64,000 nt of DNA from contig ADNK01000156.1 in NCBI GenBank assembly GCA_000320545.1, positions 41,001 to 105,000 on the forward strand, written 5' to 3'. Below the pieces are notes generated by a model. That model made no database searches, was not told the DNA's origin, and was given only the letters and a program-made list of their open reading frames with translations. This DNA comes from Bigelowiella natans CCMP2755 (lineage: Eukaryota; Cercozoa; Chlorarachniophyceae). This document shows, one piece after another, positions 11,468-24,444 of the stretch (within the stretch, counting starts at the first letter, position 1; each line of letters opens with the position of its first letter). The translations under genes and the position numbers were made by a program.

Positions 11468-14214
11468 ATGGGGGCCCCATACGGCGATATTCGCTTGCCA
11501 GGCGTGCAAGAATTTGCCTTGAATATAGTTTTGGTGGCGCTGGGCATGTGCGGCCTTCACATTATATTCCATCAAGTTCTCTCAGCCACATCATCTCGCT
11601 ACAACCGCATCCCGCAGCTAGCTGAACAGAGGAAACAAAATTCTAAGAGCGACGACAATGGTGTGAAGAACGGTGGTGGCAGTAGGAATAATAATACGGC
11701 AACTACCCCAGAGTACAAACTCCCATTGATAGGTAATTTCAGCAGGGGTCATCATCTTTTTCTAGGGAGGCAGGGTACCACGAATCTAGAGGGAGTTGGA
11801 ATCTTAATATCCACCCTCCGACCCCCTTTTCCTCTCCTTCTCAGGTATGACGGCTCATGTGCTGACCTGTCAAGATCTTGTTGCCATTCCAGTTTCTGGA
11901 GCGATCTGCGTCTATTATCTGAGAGGCGTCTTGAGTTTTCCTGAAGGCTTGTTGTATAGCTGGGAAGATAGGTGGCTTGGGCGTTCGCACGATATCATCT
12001 ATGGGATCTACATCCATGCCGCTTTCTCGATTTATGAGGTCATCATCTACTCCATTGTTGGGAAACAGGTTGCTTGAAATCATAAGAAAAACTTATATCG
12101 CGCTCAGTGCTACATGTGTTACAATGCGTTGTTAAAAATTCCCCACATAGCAGCTGAGTTTCAATAAAATCAAAGTTGTCGAGAAATTAATAACTTTCAT
12201 CCTTTAGTATGTATGTATGTGATCTTTCCTTCCTCCTCCTCCTCCTCTCCTCCTCCTCCTCCTCGCCACGGACTGCGTGTGGTTGCTGTGTAAAACAATT
12301 GTTGTTGGTGTTGTTATTGCATTTCCTCTCCCAACAGTACGAATTCTACCTACACCACGTCCTTGTTGTTTGGCAATATGGCACCGGATTGATCTTGGGG
12401 CGTCTCCTTGGTTTCCTAGCATGTGCAGGACTCGTGGAGGTAGTACAGCGGATATGGTGTGAGTGTGTATGTGTGTTTATGTGTGTGTGTGTGTGTGTGT
12501 GTGTGGGTGTCGTATTTGTGAGGAAGCAGACGGAAAAAAGAGTGTGGTATATATGTCCTCCGAGAGAGGAGGGAGCATGAATCGATCACAGGCTATCGAC
12601 TTAAGGAATATTAGTGTAAACAGTTCTTCATCCATTTTCTTCTTATTCCGAAAGAAGAAAAGTGCAGATCTAGTCGACCATAATATCATTGCACATCCAT
12701 TCCTGTGTTTGGGCGTCGTTTTATCATCGACCAGCCTTCGTTTCGTCGACTAATTTTGCTTGTTTTCCTTCCTCTAATTGGGAATTTCATCGCCATCATC
12801 ATCATCATTGTAACTTAATACATTCTCTTTCCATCATCATTAATGATTTAAGCTCTGATTGTCACCAATATCTACCATCAGGTAACCAACGTATTCCTCT
12901 CAAGCTTGTCGATGATGGGTCGCATGGATCTCAAGACGAGCCCTCTGTAGGAGGAGAAGAATCATCACCCAGAAACATAGAAAATATACACGACGCGAAC
13001 ATACTACATTAACACACACACACGAACAGCAAACTGGACAGTACACTAGACAGCACATACACTTGGACTCGTATAGTGATGAAGTAATGTTAAAAGTTGT
13101 CGTTGAACACTACCTAACAGCTATTTGGGCGCTGGAGTTGGCCTTTACGTCTCGTACGTCATGTCGCGCCTAATTTTGGTATATTACGACGATAATTTTT
13201 GGGACGGTGATTGGTGGTGTTCGCTCAAGAACAAATGGGAGATGGTGTGAACATTGTTTTGGCTGTTATTAAAAGAGAGTGTTGACACACAGGAGCAGCA
13301 CTTGCGGTGATTTTGGTTTTTGCAATATTTGCAACCGTTTGTATTGAAGTAGAAGAAGAAGAAAAAGTAGAAAAAGAGGATGCGGATTCCTGTTTTGAAG
13401 ACATGATGACGGCATATTTCTCGACCTTTCTAATAGATATGTGCTTTTTGTTGTTACCCTCTTCTTCACCAGCTTCCAATCACGCTAGGATGTTTATTCT
13501 ACGATATTTTCACAGTAATGATGAAAATAGAGCAGTAAAGAAGTATGTAAGTATCTGTCATTGGTAATGATATAAACTACTACGGATTGATCGCTAGCAG
13601 AGAGAAGACCACAGGAGGAGGAGAAGGCGTATTAAAACATGAAAGAGGAGACATGATCCATATTGGGAAAATGATCACGCATCGTCCTTGCCTCTCGGGA
13701 CCAAAAATCAATTCATGCGTGCATGAAATATAAATATACTTATATCTATTATATAATGTGTGTGTGTGTGGGTGTGTGTGTGTTTTAAATTCAGATTCCA
13801 GCTTCTGTTGTGAATGAAATTAGAGTGTTTCTTATCTGCAGCACGGTAGTAAATCTCATAATTAACTGAAGAAAGGGGGGTAGGTACGGTGGGCATTAGA
13901 TATGTTACAACGATGAAAACAAGGTATGGATGACGAGGATGAGGATGATGACAAAGTGCGCGTGTGTGTGAGAGAGTGTGCGTGTGTGTGTGTGTGTGTG
14001 TTTGTGCGCGTACTTGTCTGCGCAAGTATACTCGAGATACCATTCGTACTGATTGAACAGATAGCATATTATGGTTTTGTACCGAATTCATGATAACTAT
14101 GTACGTTGCTACTTTCCTCATTCAGGGTGCGTGCTTAGTCATATTATCGATGTCCTGTTTGTGGTTCTCTAAAATACACGCTGGGCTTATGAAACATCTA
14201 TACGGTAGTTCGTG

Positions 14215-14253
<39 letters not shown>

Positions 14254-14485
14254 ATTTTCAATGGAAGTCTCGTGGTTTCCTTTTACCATGTGTTCCAGCA
14301 TAGTAAAATTACCTGAGCTACGTTGCCGGATGAAGAGATAGCGCAAAAGTCCTTCATGGTAATAATGATAATAATCTTGTGTCTCGTTTGGATCAGGCAA
14401 AGGAGGTGATGATAGAGCTGGATCTGAGTTGGATGCGACTTCTCATGGACACGAACACAGCAATGGGCACCACAAGAGTCAGTAG
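11468..14485 (+). CDS. TLC-domain (TRAM/LAG1/CLN8) multi-pass membrane protein, 8 exons
   Basis: Exons 11468-11732, 11845-12068, 12338-12439, 12882-12946, 13516-13546, 13795-13845, 14126-14204, 14397-14485; all phases close to 301 residues. Seen: an N-terminal membrane segment (FALNIVLVALGMCGLHIIF), a Ser/Asn-rich loop, then the TLC pattern: SHDIIYGIYIHAAFS, the conserved His pair in QYEFYLHHVLVVW, LVEVTNVFLSSLSMMGR, VVNEIRVFLICST and the last helix LSMSCLWFSKIHAGLMK, ending in a His/Gly-rich tail. TLC proteins include ceramide synthases and membrane-lipid regulators; the substrate cannot be told here and no ceramide-synthase Lag1p motif is evident. Exons of 31 and 51 bases make automatic prediction difficult. 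An alternative donor at 12458 with exon 12882-13012 also closes in frame and would end the protein early. Confidence 0.85.
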
Positions 14486-15512
14486 AAAGGGGAGAGGTAG
14501 CACAGGAGATCAATTTTCATGCTAAGCCTACTATTTAGAGTGATGGAAAGAAGCTCACCTTTTCCTTTTTCAACCTCCCTGCTTTCTCTGCTGTGAGCCA
14601 ATCCTATATACTAATATGCTTAAATAGAATGGCGATTAATGTCATGTACGGTACGCTAGCAAATAGCAGCAATTTTGAATGTACCATGCTAGCATATTCT
14701 GTATAGCTACAGTTTGTAACATCTTATTTCAAAAATCTAATTAGCACGGAAGAATTAAGCCACTTGAAGTCACGAAAAAAATAAAATGAGTGTATGCTAT
14801 TCACACCTAATGTCACCACTCTTGTAGCTTACATTGAACGCGCACATACTGTGCTATATGGCTTACAAGTACAAGCTGTGCATCGTAAGTATCTTTGGCT
14901 TGCAAATGATATGCAATTGACAAGATGCTAGTAAATCATGTTGACAATTCAGCAATAACAGAGTAGTATACACGCGTCTATATGGCGCACATGTTTAAAC
15001 ACATGCGTGTGTAGTCGAGGTAGTGCATGACGCCAAACGCAGCACTACACACACACACACGCACACAGAGTATACAGATACCATGGCATAGCATATGTCA
15101 TGTACATAGATGCATGAGCTAATATAAACATATGAGCAAATAATGAAAAACAGAAAATTATTGTAGGCTGTGTTGTATCTTAATAAATTCGAGTTGGCAT
15201 TCTGCGTAATAACCAGATAACAGTCACAACGTATATTCATTACACCTTAGACAAATGTCTTTGGCTTAAAACTAAAAGATGTATGGGTTAGAATAGAGGA
15301 TGGTCCAGCATAAAACAATCCCACAAATGTGTACAAAGCATCGCAGAAGAAAGATATCGCACCTAGATGTCAGCTCAACATCCTCTTGGTTTCGTGATGA
15401 TGATAGGATGATGGCGGCAAGCAAAAATATGAAACTTCATAACTAGGTTCTGGGACATGAATAGCTTCCTCGATTTCATTTGTTCCCCAGAACACCTTGT
15501 CGCCCCTTTCAT
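14486..15512. other. Convergent 3'-3' spacer with palindromic words
   Basis: Lies between the stops of the TLC gene (+) and CK2 beta (-). No convincing gene. Contains ACGCTAGC, ACCATGCTAGCAT (about 14681), repeated AGCTTAC/TACAAGC words around 14825-14880, a near-palindrome around GTTTAAAC (14988-15006) and many CATATG/GCATGAGC-type words. An AC run (15046-15066) is present. Confidence 0.6.
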
Positions 15513-16211
15513 TTAACGCCGAAGTGACTTCGCTTTCGCTTTTTCCTTCATCGCCTTTTCCTGAGCCTCGAGTGATTTCTTATATGCATCCTTATGTAAT
15601 CTGTATCCAAACACTTTCGGGACGTACTTGTCGCTCAGGGACTTTGGTTTCAATTCAGGGTATGTGAGAAAAAACAAATGGGGGAATGTTCTTCCGAAGA
15701 AAGCCCCATCGATGTGCTCATGCCTCGACTTTTGGGGCTCAAACACATCCTCGCACTTTGGACAATAAAGTTTGACCGAGTCCTCGTCGAGTTGATCGGA
15801 GAGTCCTATCGGCAACACCGCTTGATCCCTACATAGGACATTGGGACAGACTCCAAAGTGTTTCTCTCGATATTTAACCAGCATTCTCTGCAGGCCACGA
15901 CTTGTTATGATGTATCGGGCATGGATCAGCCCGAACAGCGTCTCCGCATCGTTTTCCAGCATCTCCTGCTGGTCATCTGAGAGCATGTCATCTCTTGATT
16001 CTATATCGAGAATGAGGTCAAGAGCATTGTCATAGTAGGCGATCATGGAGTCAAGTCCCGTGAGGTTGAAGGAGTCCTGGACGTAGGAGTCTTCCACTTC
16101 ACAGAAGAATTCATTCCCCTTGAGAGAACAGAACCAGGGAATCCAGGAGTACTCTTCATCAGAATGTAGCTCCGAAGAAGACGCGGAGTCCTTAGCCCTC
16201 CTCCCACTCAT
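15513..16211 (-). CDS. CKB: Casein kinase 2 regulatory (beta) subunit
   Basis: Regulatory subunit of the constitutive Ser/Thr kinase CK2; the dimer binds two catalytic alpha subunits. Single exon, 232 residues, close to the usual ~215-240. Seen in order: Ser/Glu-rich acidic N-terminus with possible autophosphorylation serines, SWIPWFCSLKGNEFFCEV, the acidic loop, LIHARYIITSRGLQRML, the zinc-binding Cys pairs CPNVLC and CPKC, RHEHIDGAFFG, FPHLFF and a Lys-rich C-terminus. It is the only intronless gene recognised in the window. It points away from the 16781 gene across a short divergent spacer and converges with the TLC gene. Confidence 0.97.
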   Translation of the reverse strand: MSGRRAKDSASSSELHSDEEYSWIPWFCSLKGNEFFCEVEDSYVQDSFNLTGLDSMIAYYDNALDLILDIESRDDMLSDDQQEMLENDAETLFGLIHARYIITSRGLQRMLVKYREKHFGVCPNVLCRDQAVLPIGLSDQLDEDSVKLYCPKCEDVFEPQKSRHEHIDGAFFGRTFPHLFFLTYPELKPKSLSDKYVPKVFGYRLHKDAYKKSLEAQEKAMKEKAKAKSLRR

Positions 16212-16780
16212 GATCGGGCTGGAGATCGATAGGAAGCACTTACTAGCCTCACCCTCCCTCGTGTTTTGTGGGGAGGAGACAAGAAGTCACCCGATATTTT
16301 AAATAACATCTCTATTAATTATTCGCATCGCATCTTCATCGCACATTTATTTATTAATTTTTCTTTGACAAAATAATATTTCGTCTGAGAGTCAGCAGCA
16401 GCGCTGCCTCAATGCCCCGAATCACGTAAAATAATGTGACCGGTAACGAATCACACTTATTTTGTAATTCTCCGAGAAATTCTCAGATCCGGGCAACATC
16501 TTAAAAAAAAACCGAGGTACGAGGTTGATGGGCACGCAGAATCATCGTGAGGATCTCTCGAAACTGCGACAGGAGGGTATGATATTGGATCTATTAGGGG
16601 TGATATTTTGCCGAATTTAAGCGCTCCCCGAACTTGCTGCCTTGTACAATCAGAGCTACCTCGATCAGATTGGAACAAGTTAATACTTGCCCCCCCCGAT
16701 TCCGAAATAAGGTGTACAAAAAAATAATATTATGCAGTAAGTGATGATGCTGTTATTCAAGGCTCTCGTCTGATACACAG
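16212..16780. promoter_or_regulatory. Divergent 5'-5' spacer
   Basis: 569 bases between the CK2 beta start and the first ATG of the large + gene. AT-rich, with no palindrome clusters and no microsatellites. A GATACACAG acceptor-like site directly before 16781 leaves open a short upstream exon for the + gene. Confidence 0.4.
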
Positions 16781-19700
16781 ATGGCTCCGCCATTCGTAAG
16801 TGAGGGAGTAAAGACTGTACGAGCATTGGTGGAGCTCATCAAAATGGAGACTACTATGAGAGAAATGTACGTATTTCCACAGGAAGAACGAGGAAACATG
16901 AGAATCCGAAATTTTATGGTTGGAGTAAATCATAATAGCGTCTTTTTCTCAGGAAAAACCAGCAAGTTTCAAATTCTAGGAATGAATGGGAATCTTCGCT
17001 ACTAGATGTTCTCTTTGAGAGTGCCTTAATGATAAACGACATGTTTAGTTGCTGGGAATCAAAGATGTATCACTCAGGTAAAAGGATATTATTGGTGCAT
17101 GGGCATCAACCTAAACTGTATGCACATCATGTCAGTCGTGCAAAATGTTGAAGCTCGCTGCTGGGCTGTAAGAGAAAAGCTGACAGCCTTGGAGCGTATA
17201 TTACCACCCCGCCTATACAGTAAGATGGTAAGTTGTTGTATTGGGTCGTTCTCATTTTAGTTGTCTGACTCAATGTTCTTACGGCACAGCTTGTTTCTCC
17301 AAATAGCAACAAATGGAAGTTTTGCGATGTTGCCCTTACAAGCTATAAGATCATCCTTCAAGTATTCCACTAAGTTTCATTATGATGGCATTCGGATCCA
17401 AATTTGATTCTTATATACATACTTGTGTTTAGGCTCCAAAGAAGCAGACAATCCCTTTATTTGACGAACGGTGTTCAGATGTGGTTTTGCCACGTTTCCA
17501 CCGGTAACGATCAACCTCAGACTACTTTGTAGGTTTAACTTTCACGTGGCTGAGAACCGAACTGGCATATGTGTGTTATCTGGGAAGAGCCCTGTTCTCT
17601 ATCTAAGGCCAACAAAATGTCTGAAAAACTTGGATCCCTCTTCCTGGATGGTTTGACGATAGGTCTAACTCTTGTAGATATTCAACAAGTGCGGTGGATT
17701 CAAGCTCTCACGGGCAACAAGATCATGTAGCACACAAAAATAAAACTAATCAAAGATAGTTAATGTTTGGCAACGCTGCTTATCATCTCAGCAAGGAAAT
17801 GAATTCCACCATAGCCAAAATGCCTCTACTTCAGAGATCCAAACTGCTTGAATTTGTCGGAGGTCTTTCAAAATTTTATTGTGAAACACAAAATATACCT
17901 AGCCTTTGTGTTTTCTTCAGAGGGAAGAAACCTGTTCGAACGTTGCGAGAAATATAACTTTGAAAATGATGATCAGAAAGGGGACCAACCACTACACCGT
18001 ACAAAACAAGTGATTAATCAATCGATATCTATTTGAATAACTAATGTTCTGCTTTTATCAGCTCTAAGATCGGAGCAAATGTTTGACGTTCTAACCTCGT
18101 CGAAAAAGGGAGATAATCTTTTAAGTGGAAAGATTTCCGATGTGAGTATGTAAATAAGCAATTCGTTCGTTCTCTGTATCATAGAGGACTGCTAACATGC
18201 CCGACATTTTGTGCATTGTTTGGCTATTCTATTCTTATTAGAGATACTCCAGAACTATCTCGGAATCTGATTCAACCCGCCGTATGAGCGGTGTAATCTC
18301 AGTCCAGGAAAATGTCACATTAAGTCCTCGGTAAGAGTATACATTTCTTTTTTTCCTTTACAAAATTAATTCGTTTTTCTCAGTATTGACAGAACCAGAA
18401 AGACTGCAAGCCAAGATAATGATGGGCATGATAGCGTTGGTCAAAAACCCAGAAGCGGTGATTTGATTTCCAAACATGCCGAAGTTTTTGAGCACATCCC
18501 TCCTCTTGGGGATGCAGCTGAACTGGAAGAAGATTTAAAAGCTCTTATTAATCAAGAGGATGATGGCCCAAACGAGTACAATTAATTGCATCAACCTACA
18601 ATGAACACGAAATTCCATTTACGACATAGACATCGATTGTGGAAAATGTTTCAGGCTGCAGAAATCGGATCCATCCTCTAGTACAAGGCAGTTGTATGTT
18701 CTTCCTCCAAAGCAAGCAAAGGCATCCATCAAAATTTTCCATGTTCACACAAGAAAGCGCTCATCATCGCATCCCATTCAACCGGTCCGGCTTTTTTGAT
18801 TTCATGTAGTTTGATAAAATACTGGCAATCTTATTCTGCGCCTTTATTTAGAAGCCTTCTCTTTCAAAGGATAATGCAGAAAGCGGAGGTTTCAGCAAAT
18901 TCAAACAAATCTTTCTTGGTATTTGAGTTTTTACTTTTTGAGTAGACCGTCATCTTTACGTCCGTCGACCATGCGAAATGCCAAGCTCAAGTAAATCGCA
19001 TGATAGTCTCCTGAGAGATAGGACACGAAGTTTGGACAATTCAATTCAAAGGAGAGGCGAACTCCGTTTTGGTGGGATTGGACGCCGATTCAAACTACTA
19101 GGAAGTAGAGGTGATGATGCAGAAATTTACGTCGGGGCAGATGCAACTCAAAGAAGGTACCCCTCGTCATAATTTTAGGATCAAGATATGAAGATATTAA
19201 TTTTCATCCCCATTTCATAGGATATGGATACATCGCAACCAGTGTTCGCTACACCACCTCGCTGTAGGCTAAGAAAATTTGAATACTACAAGTCCTGAAG
19301 ACTTTCTGAAGTATTCATGTGTGTGTGTTCGTTAAAGTGTACGAAGGTTGAAGTTCGTCCCTCTAATTTAAAATACTTCCAAATCAACACAGCAAAGTTA
19401 GAGGTCGCTCCAAAGTTTTTTTGGATGTTTTTCGTTTGATCATCAATATTTTAATCCGCAATTATAGCTTGAGCTCAGAATCGAGATTTCGGCAACAAAC
19501 GGTTGCCACTATTTTTTTGATTCAAGACTTAAAAATTTAAATGTCACTTTTGTATTTTTAAATAATTTTCAGGAATGGACGACCGGGTGATTACAGCATA
19601 CACTCCGATTTAGTTATGATACGGATAATAAATGTACACTACTTACACTTTGAAAGAAGGATCACAGCGAACCCTCAGCACCTAGTCGTCCCAGCACGTC

Positions 19701-22700
19701 AGTTCCGACTAATCGGCAGATCTCAGAAGCGGTTTTATCTTAAATCAACATAAAGAAGCTAAATTCAAAACCAATGTTCCTTACATTCAGAAGACTTTCC
19801 GATTTTGCTTCGCATCTGAAGATGATTTCAGTAGCTTTCTACGGTGAGTAAATAAAATTCGTCCATTCGAGATTTATTACTATACTAAATGCTTGGTTCA
19901 GGCTATTTGACTGGTTTACGCACGTTGAGCCATCGAGATTCGTATTTGAGAGCTTGTTATTACGGATCCGACTCTCACAAAGCTATTCAGTCTTGGATAT
20001 GACACCGTCTCCTGTATCTAAAGGTCGTCTATGTATGACGGAAATTTTTGAAGTCATGTATGAAGCAATGCTGAGAGATATGGCCATGTTCTCCGCATCT
20101 ATTGAGTCCCGATCCCGAAGTCCCAGGAGTAGATCCTCAGCCCCAACAAGGGCCAACAACGACAAGAAAAGAGTGCGCAGGACTGAAAGTGGGAAAAGAG
20201 CCCAAGTCATTGAAAATATACACATAAATAAGTTGTATCGTACAAGAAATTTTAACCAGAATAACAACGAGGAGGAGGAGTGTGATAGAGCTAGGCTGCT
20301 GCTGCAGCTTCTTACTCGCGGTTGTGTCAAAAGAGGGTCAAATTATCTTTCTGTCGAAATGAGATGAATTAGTAATTTTTTTAAATAATATATCCAGGGA
20401 TATCGTACGCGATGACCCTCTAGAGTAAGGATTTTACGTATAAAATAACGATTATCCAAAACATTTCGCACGATCAGGCACCGAGTAAATGTCGACGTAG
20501 AAGAGGGAATCGATACTCGATCCAGCATGTAATTCTTGATGAGTTTAATGCGATCCAGAAGTGTTCATCTCAGCAGATTTATTGTAGTAGATGCTTGTGT
20601 CGAAGCGGGAAATGTTTACTGTATGCATGCCGCTTGGTAAGAGTACAAACCATCTTTTAGAATAGATTCAGAATGCATCTTTTAACAGATAAGAACTTTT
20701 GGATCTTCCATATTTAATATCCTTCATGACACTTCGAAGTCCAGAAGTCTGAGGCTATGGTTCTCTTTAGAAACAGTCATGATCCCATTGTAATGCTTTA
20801 GTTCATCAATTTTCAATAAATTTTTGTTGTACAGGTGTATGAAGATAGCTTGGGCTCTTTCTTCGTATAACCTTTCTACTTCTGAGTGCAAATGTCACAC
20901 TCACTTAACTGCAAGGCCCTCCCCTGCATGTGAGAGTGATTCAATATCGATGCAGTCGAAACTATCTGGTACCATAACTATTTTTCAAGTTATCGAAGTT
21001 GAACAATCACCACACTGTTTTTCCACGGAAAATCAGAAACCAAATCGTCCATCTATCTGAGACAAGAGCAAGAGGGATTTGAACAACAAGTTTGTGGACA
21101 TATTCTCAGTTTTTAAAACAATTTTAAATTAAGATTTTAGTAAATGTTGTATTATTCGATAAGGTTGAGAAGATGGCAAGAGATCCTGGTATAAGGAAGC
21201 AGATGCTTGACGTGGTACAGATGACTCTGTTCTGCAAACAGTGATTTAATTCTCATGCGTTCAGTTGTTGCTTGTAGATGTTTGAAATAATGATACTCGG
21301 GCATAAAATGTCACTTCATAATTCGAGTGCCGAGGTAGCGATAATTTAATCCTATTCGTCATCATTTCGAAAATAAAAGTTATTGCTACAGATAGGGCAA
21401 TTTCATCCAGATGTCGCATGCCCAAGCATGCTACCTGTTCTGCTTGCTACTCTCTCAAGGGTTTCTAGAAGCTTGCAAGCTGTATACCTGGGCAAACTTC
21501 TTATGTTGATAAAAACCTCGAGGAACCGGACGAAAGTAGATTCACTGTGTCTTCTGTATAACGATATATAACTCTATTAAATGTGTTATTAGCTCTTTCT
21601 TGAGCAGTACTGTTGGCAAAATTGGTTGTTCCCTCTGATGCTTAATGCAATGCCCACACACTGCATTGATGATTCAAGTGAAGACAAAGTTAAGCAAATA
21701 TCATTCGAACTTATTTGTAAAAATCATGCAAGAGATACTACCCCATTTACTTAGGATAACAGCGAAAAACCAAGACCAGAGCAAGTAAGAGCAGAAATTC
21801 CAGAAGACAAAAACAAATTAGTGTTGAGGAAAGTACCGAGAAGCAGCAGAGTACAGCAAGGAAAAGTGGCACCAATATTTGCTTCAACTAGAGCAGCATC
21901 CGCAAAAAGGAACAAGAAGGGCTTGGCAGAATACGAGCGATGTCTAAAGCTCGTAGTATCAATTCTTGCCCACGTCCATGCCTATGAAATCGTACGCATA
22001 ACTATAACCCTTGTTTTGTTCAAACTAATGTTACGGTATGAGCTATTCTCGCCAGGTAAATTTCACTGATCCGACATCTTGTCCCTCATCTCCTGAGCTA
22101 CCGCCAATGAAGATAAAGAAGAAAAGTACATCATCCCAAGGTGATACTCGTGCATCTTGTATGTAATCATATATCCTGACGTGTGATGAACCACTTATTT
22201 TTATTCAAAATCTTCGGAAGAAATCCATTTAGCAACAAAGTAACTTGAGTGTTCATACACTAGTAAATCGTTGCGTTTTTGGTCCCTATGTTTTGATGCT
22301 CTCTGATTAAATTTACAAGGAGATAACGTAAGCCATCTGCTCGGACTTGAAGTTACACGAACAATGTTGCTGTTCCGCCAGTATCTTCCATGGTAAATAT
22401 CTATCAGCCCACAAATCTCCATTGAATCAATCTCTTCGGTAAATCCTCCCAGGACTGAAGCAACGCGGTCTGTGTTTTCAATGGTGAGAGGGATATTTAA
22501 GTTGTTCAAACTAACAATTGACATCAAATTGCACGCAGATACTGGCATCAACGGCATTGATGATTAAAAATCTCGAACCTGTCATAAAGAAAGAGAGATT
22601 TCTCGCTGTTGAGCAGAAAAAAGGTGCGGGAAAAATTGTCGTAGATCGTCACTTTTGTACTTTGCATTGTTGGTACTAGTTATTAAGAATGCAGAAAAGC

Positions 22701-24017
22701 AATAACAATTGAATGACCACAGGCAAAGGAGGTATCTTCGGATGGCTTGGAAGCAGCAACAAACAGCATATTCCCACTGCAACAAAAGATATCCTTCATT
22801 TTATGGTGAAGATCTTCACACGCTTGAAACTTTATGAAATTTGAGACTAAAGTTAATGTGTTAAACGCAGATCTTGGTTGGGATGTTTGTATTTGAGTTT
22901 CAAGTGAAAAAAGATAATGCTCAGATCCATGCTCAAGAACTTATATTTTATAATGGATATCAAGTATGTTCTTACTTATTGTTCAGAGAATACATAATGA
23001 ATCGCCGCGGGTAGGTTGATTCTGAAGGAAAGTCCATCGATATCGGGCTCATTGAAGCAACTGTGGAGGCATGAATATTTTTCAATATCCATAAGATGCA
23101 CATTTCAGAATAAAAAAATAAATCAGGCTGGAAGGATTCTTAGAATGGATCACAAGACAGAGAAAAAAAATCGGAGAAAAAGAAAAGGATGGCCTTCTAA
23201 ATCATTCATCATACAAAATGTATCCTTCGTCATCGAGGTAATAAATAATCTACTGTATTAATTGTAGACTTACATTTTCGAATATTTTGAATATTAATTT
23301 TGACCGATATCATGTAACTGTTGGCTCGTCGTCCAGATATTGACTGAGTTGGCTAACGAACTGAAGAACTTAGCTTTGCCAGGGGCTCGGAACAAACTTA
23401 ATGTAAGCAGTAACAGCTTTCATCAGTTGTAATAACTTCCACCTGTGCGGCCAATGTTGAAAAAAAAAATCTACAATATTTACTAGGAGCTACGAGATAA
23501 ATGGTATGCAAACCCCTTCATCGTCGAATACAGTTCCTTGTTTCGCACAGCCACTCCCCGACACAAGATAAGTTCACCGACAAGATTTATTAGGAGATCG
23601 AGGCATCACAGCGATCAGCCTTCAGAAACTGAACGAAAAACCTCGAAGCGTTTTTTTCGAGCAAGCAAGCTTAGCAAAACTCCAAAGCATTCTTCAACGG
23701 TAAAGCCATTAGACTGGCGATTTTTACCTAGAAAACAACGCGAACACGTTTGCACAAGCTGTGTTTTGCTCGTTAATGAACATGAACGTCAAAATTCTTC
23801 TAGCATGGATAGAAAAGAAAATCTATTAGCCGATTTAATCGGACCGAAAGGAGAGGAGATCGCAACAGACTTCATTCAACTAGAAATTCGAAGTGCATTT
23901 GAACGCGATCGATTAAAAAACATGGTATCAAATAAGCTAAAAAATTCATCAACAAGAAATTCTGCTCAATCTAGCCAATTTCAACGACGCAGTAGAAGAA
24001 GTAGTGTGCCCTGGTAG
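16781..24017 (+). CDS. Large unrecognised protein with about 30 short exons
   Basis: Exons are recognisable by frame and by GT..AG introns mostly 50-80 bases long, free of microsatellites. Examples: 16781.. (APPFVSEGVKTVRALVELI), SSLLDVLFESALMINDMFS, REKLTALERILPPRLYSKM, a charged region around 18070-18590, a block around 19060-19850 with KTFRFCFASEDDFSSFLR that looks like the last strand and helix of a PH-like fold, LFDWFTHVEPSRFVFESLLL, MLPVLLATLSRVSRSLQAV, FLEQYCWQNWLFPLML (~21600), ECERCL-type helices and a last exon from about 23488 (ELRDKWYANPFIVEY) ending in Arg/Ser-rich sequence. The leucine-rich helical segments with QNWLFPL faintly recall the armadillo-like region of BEACH-family proteins, but I see no BEACH or WD40 domain, so I assign no function. 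Exact exon list not resolved. Confidence 0.6.
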
Positions 24018-24407
24018 CATTTAATTTAGTTTAAATCATACAAGAAAGTGATGTAGGTGATGTTATTTTAACAAATCGCATTCATCCTGTGAGCATGTAG
24101 ACACATCAATCAGACATGCTAGCATGCAGCTAAGGTAGCTAGAGATTGTGAAGGAACATCTAGACATCTCTAGCTAGCTCAGCTAGCCATGCTAGCATGC
24201 TAGCATGCGCGCTTGCATCTACTAGATCATTCCGACGCGTCGAACTAGCTAAATTGCTGCTAGCTAGCTAGTCAGTACTAGCTAGCTAGAGTAGTCTAGT
24301 AGTCGTGGTAGTCTGTAGTGCTAGAGTGTGTTAGCTAGCTAGCTAGTGTGATGTGCATGTGCATGTGTGTGTGTGTGTGTGTGATGTGTGTGTGCATGCT
24401 GCATGTG

Positions 24408-24444
<37 letters not shown>

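Noticed and set aside
22201-22557. 118-residue - strand frame with natural-looking composition
   Set aside because: Lies within the + strand gene, where in-phase exons (for example TRTMLLFRQYLPW and ILASTALMIKNLEPVIKK) cover the same stretch; no - strand family match.
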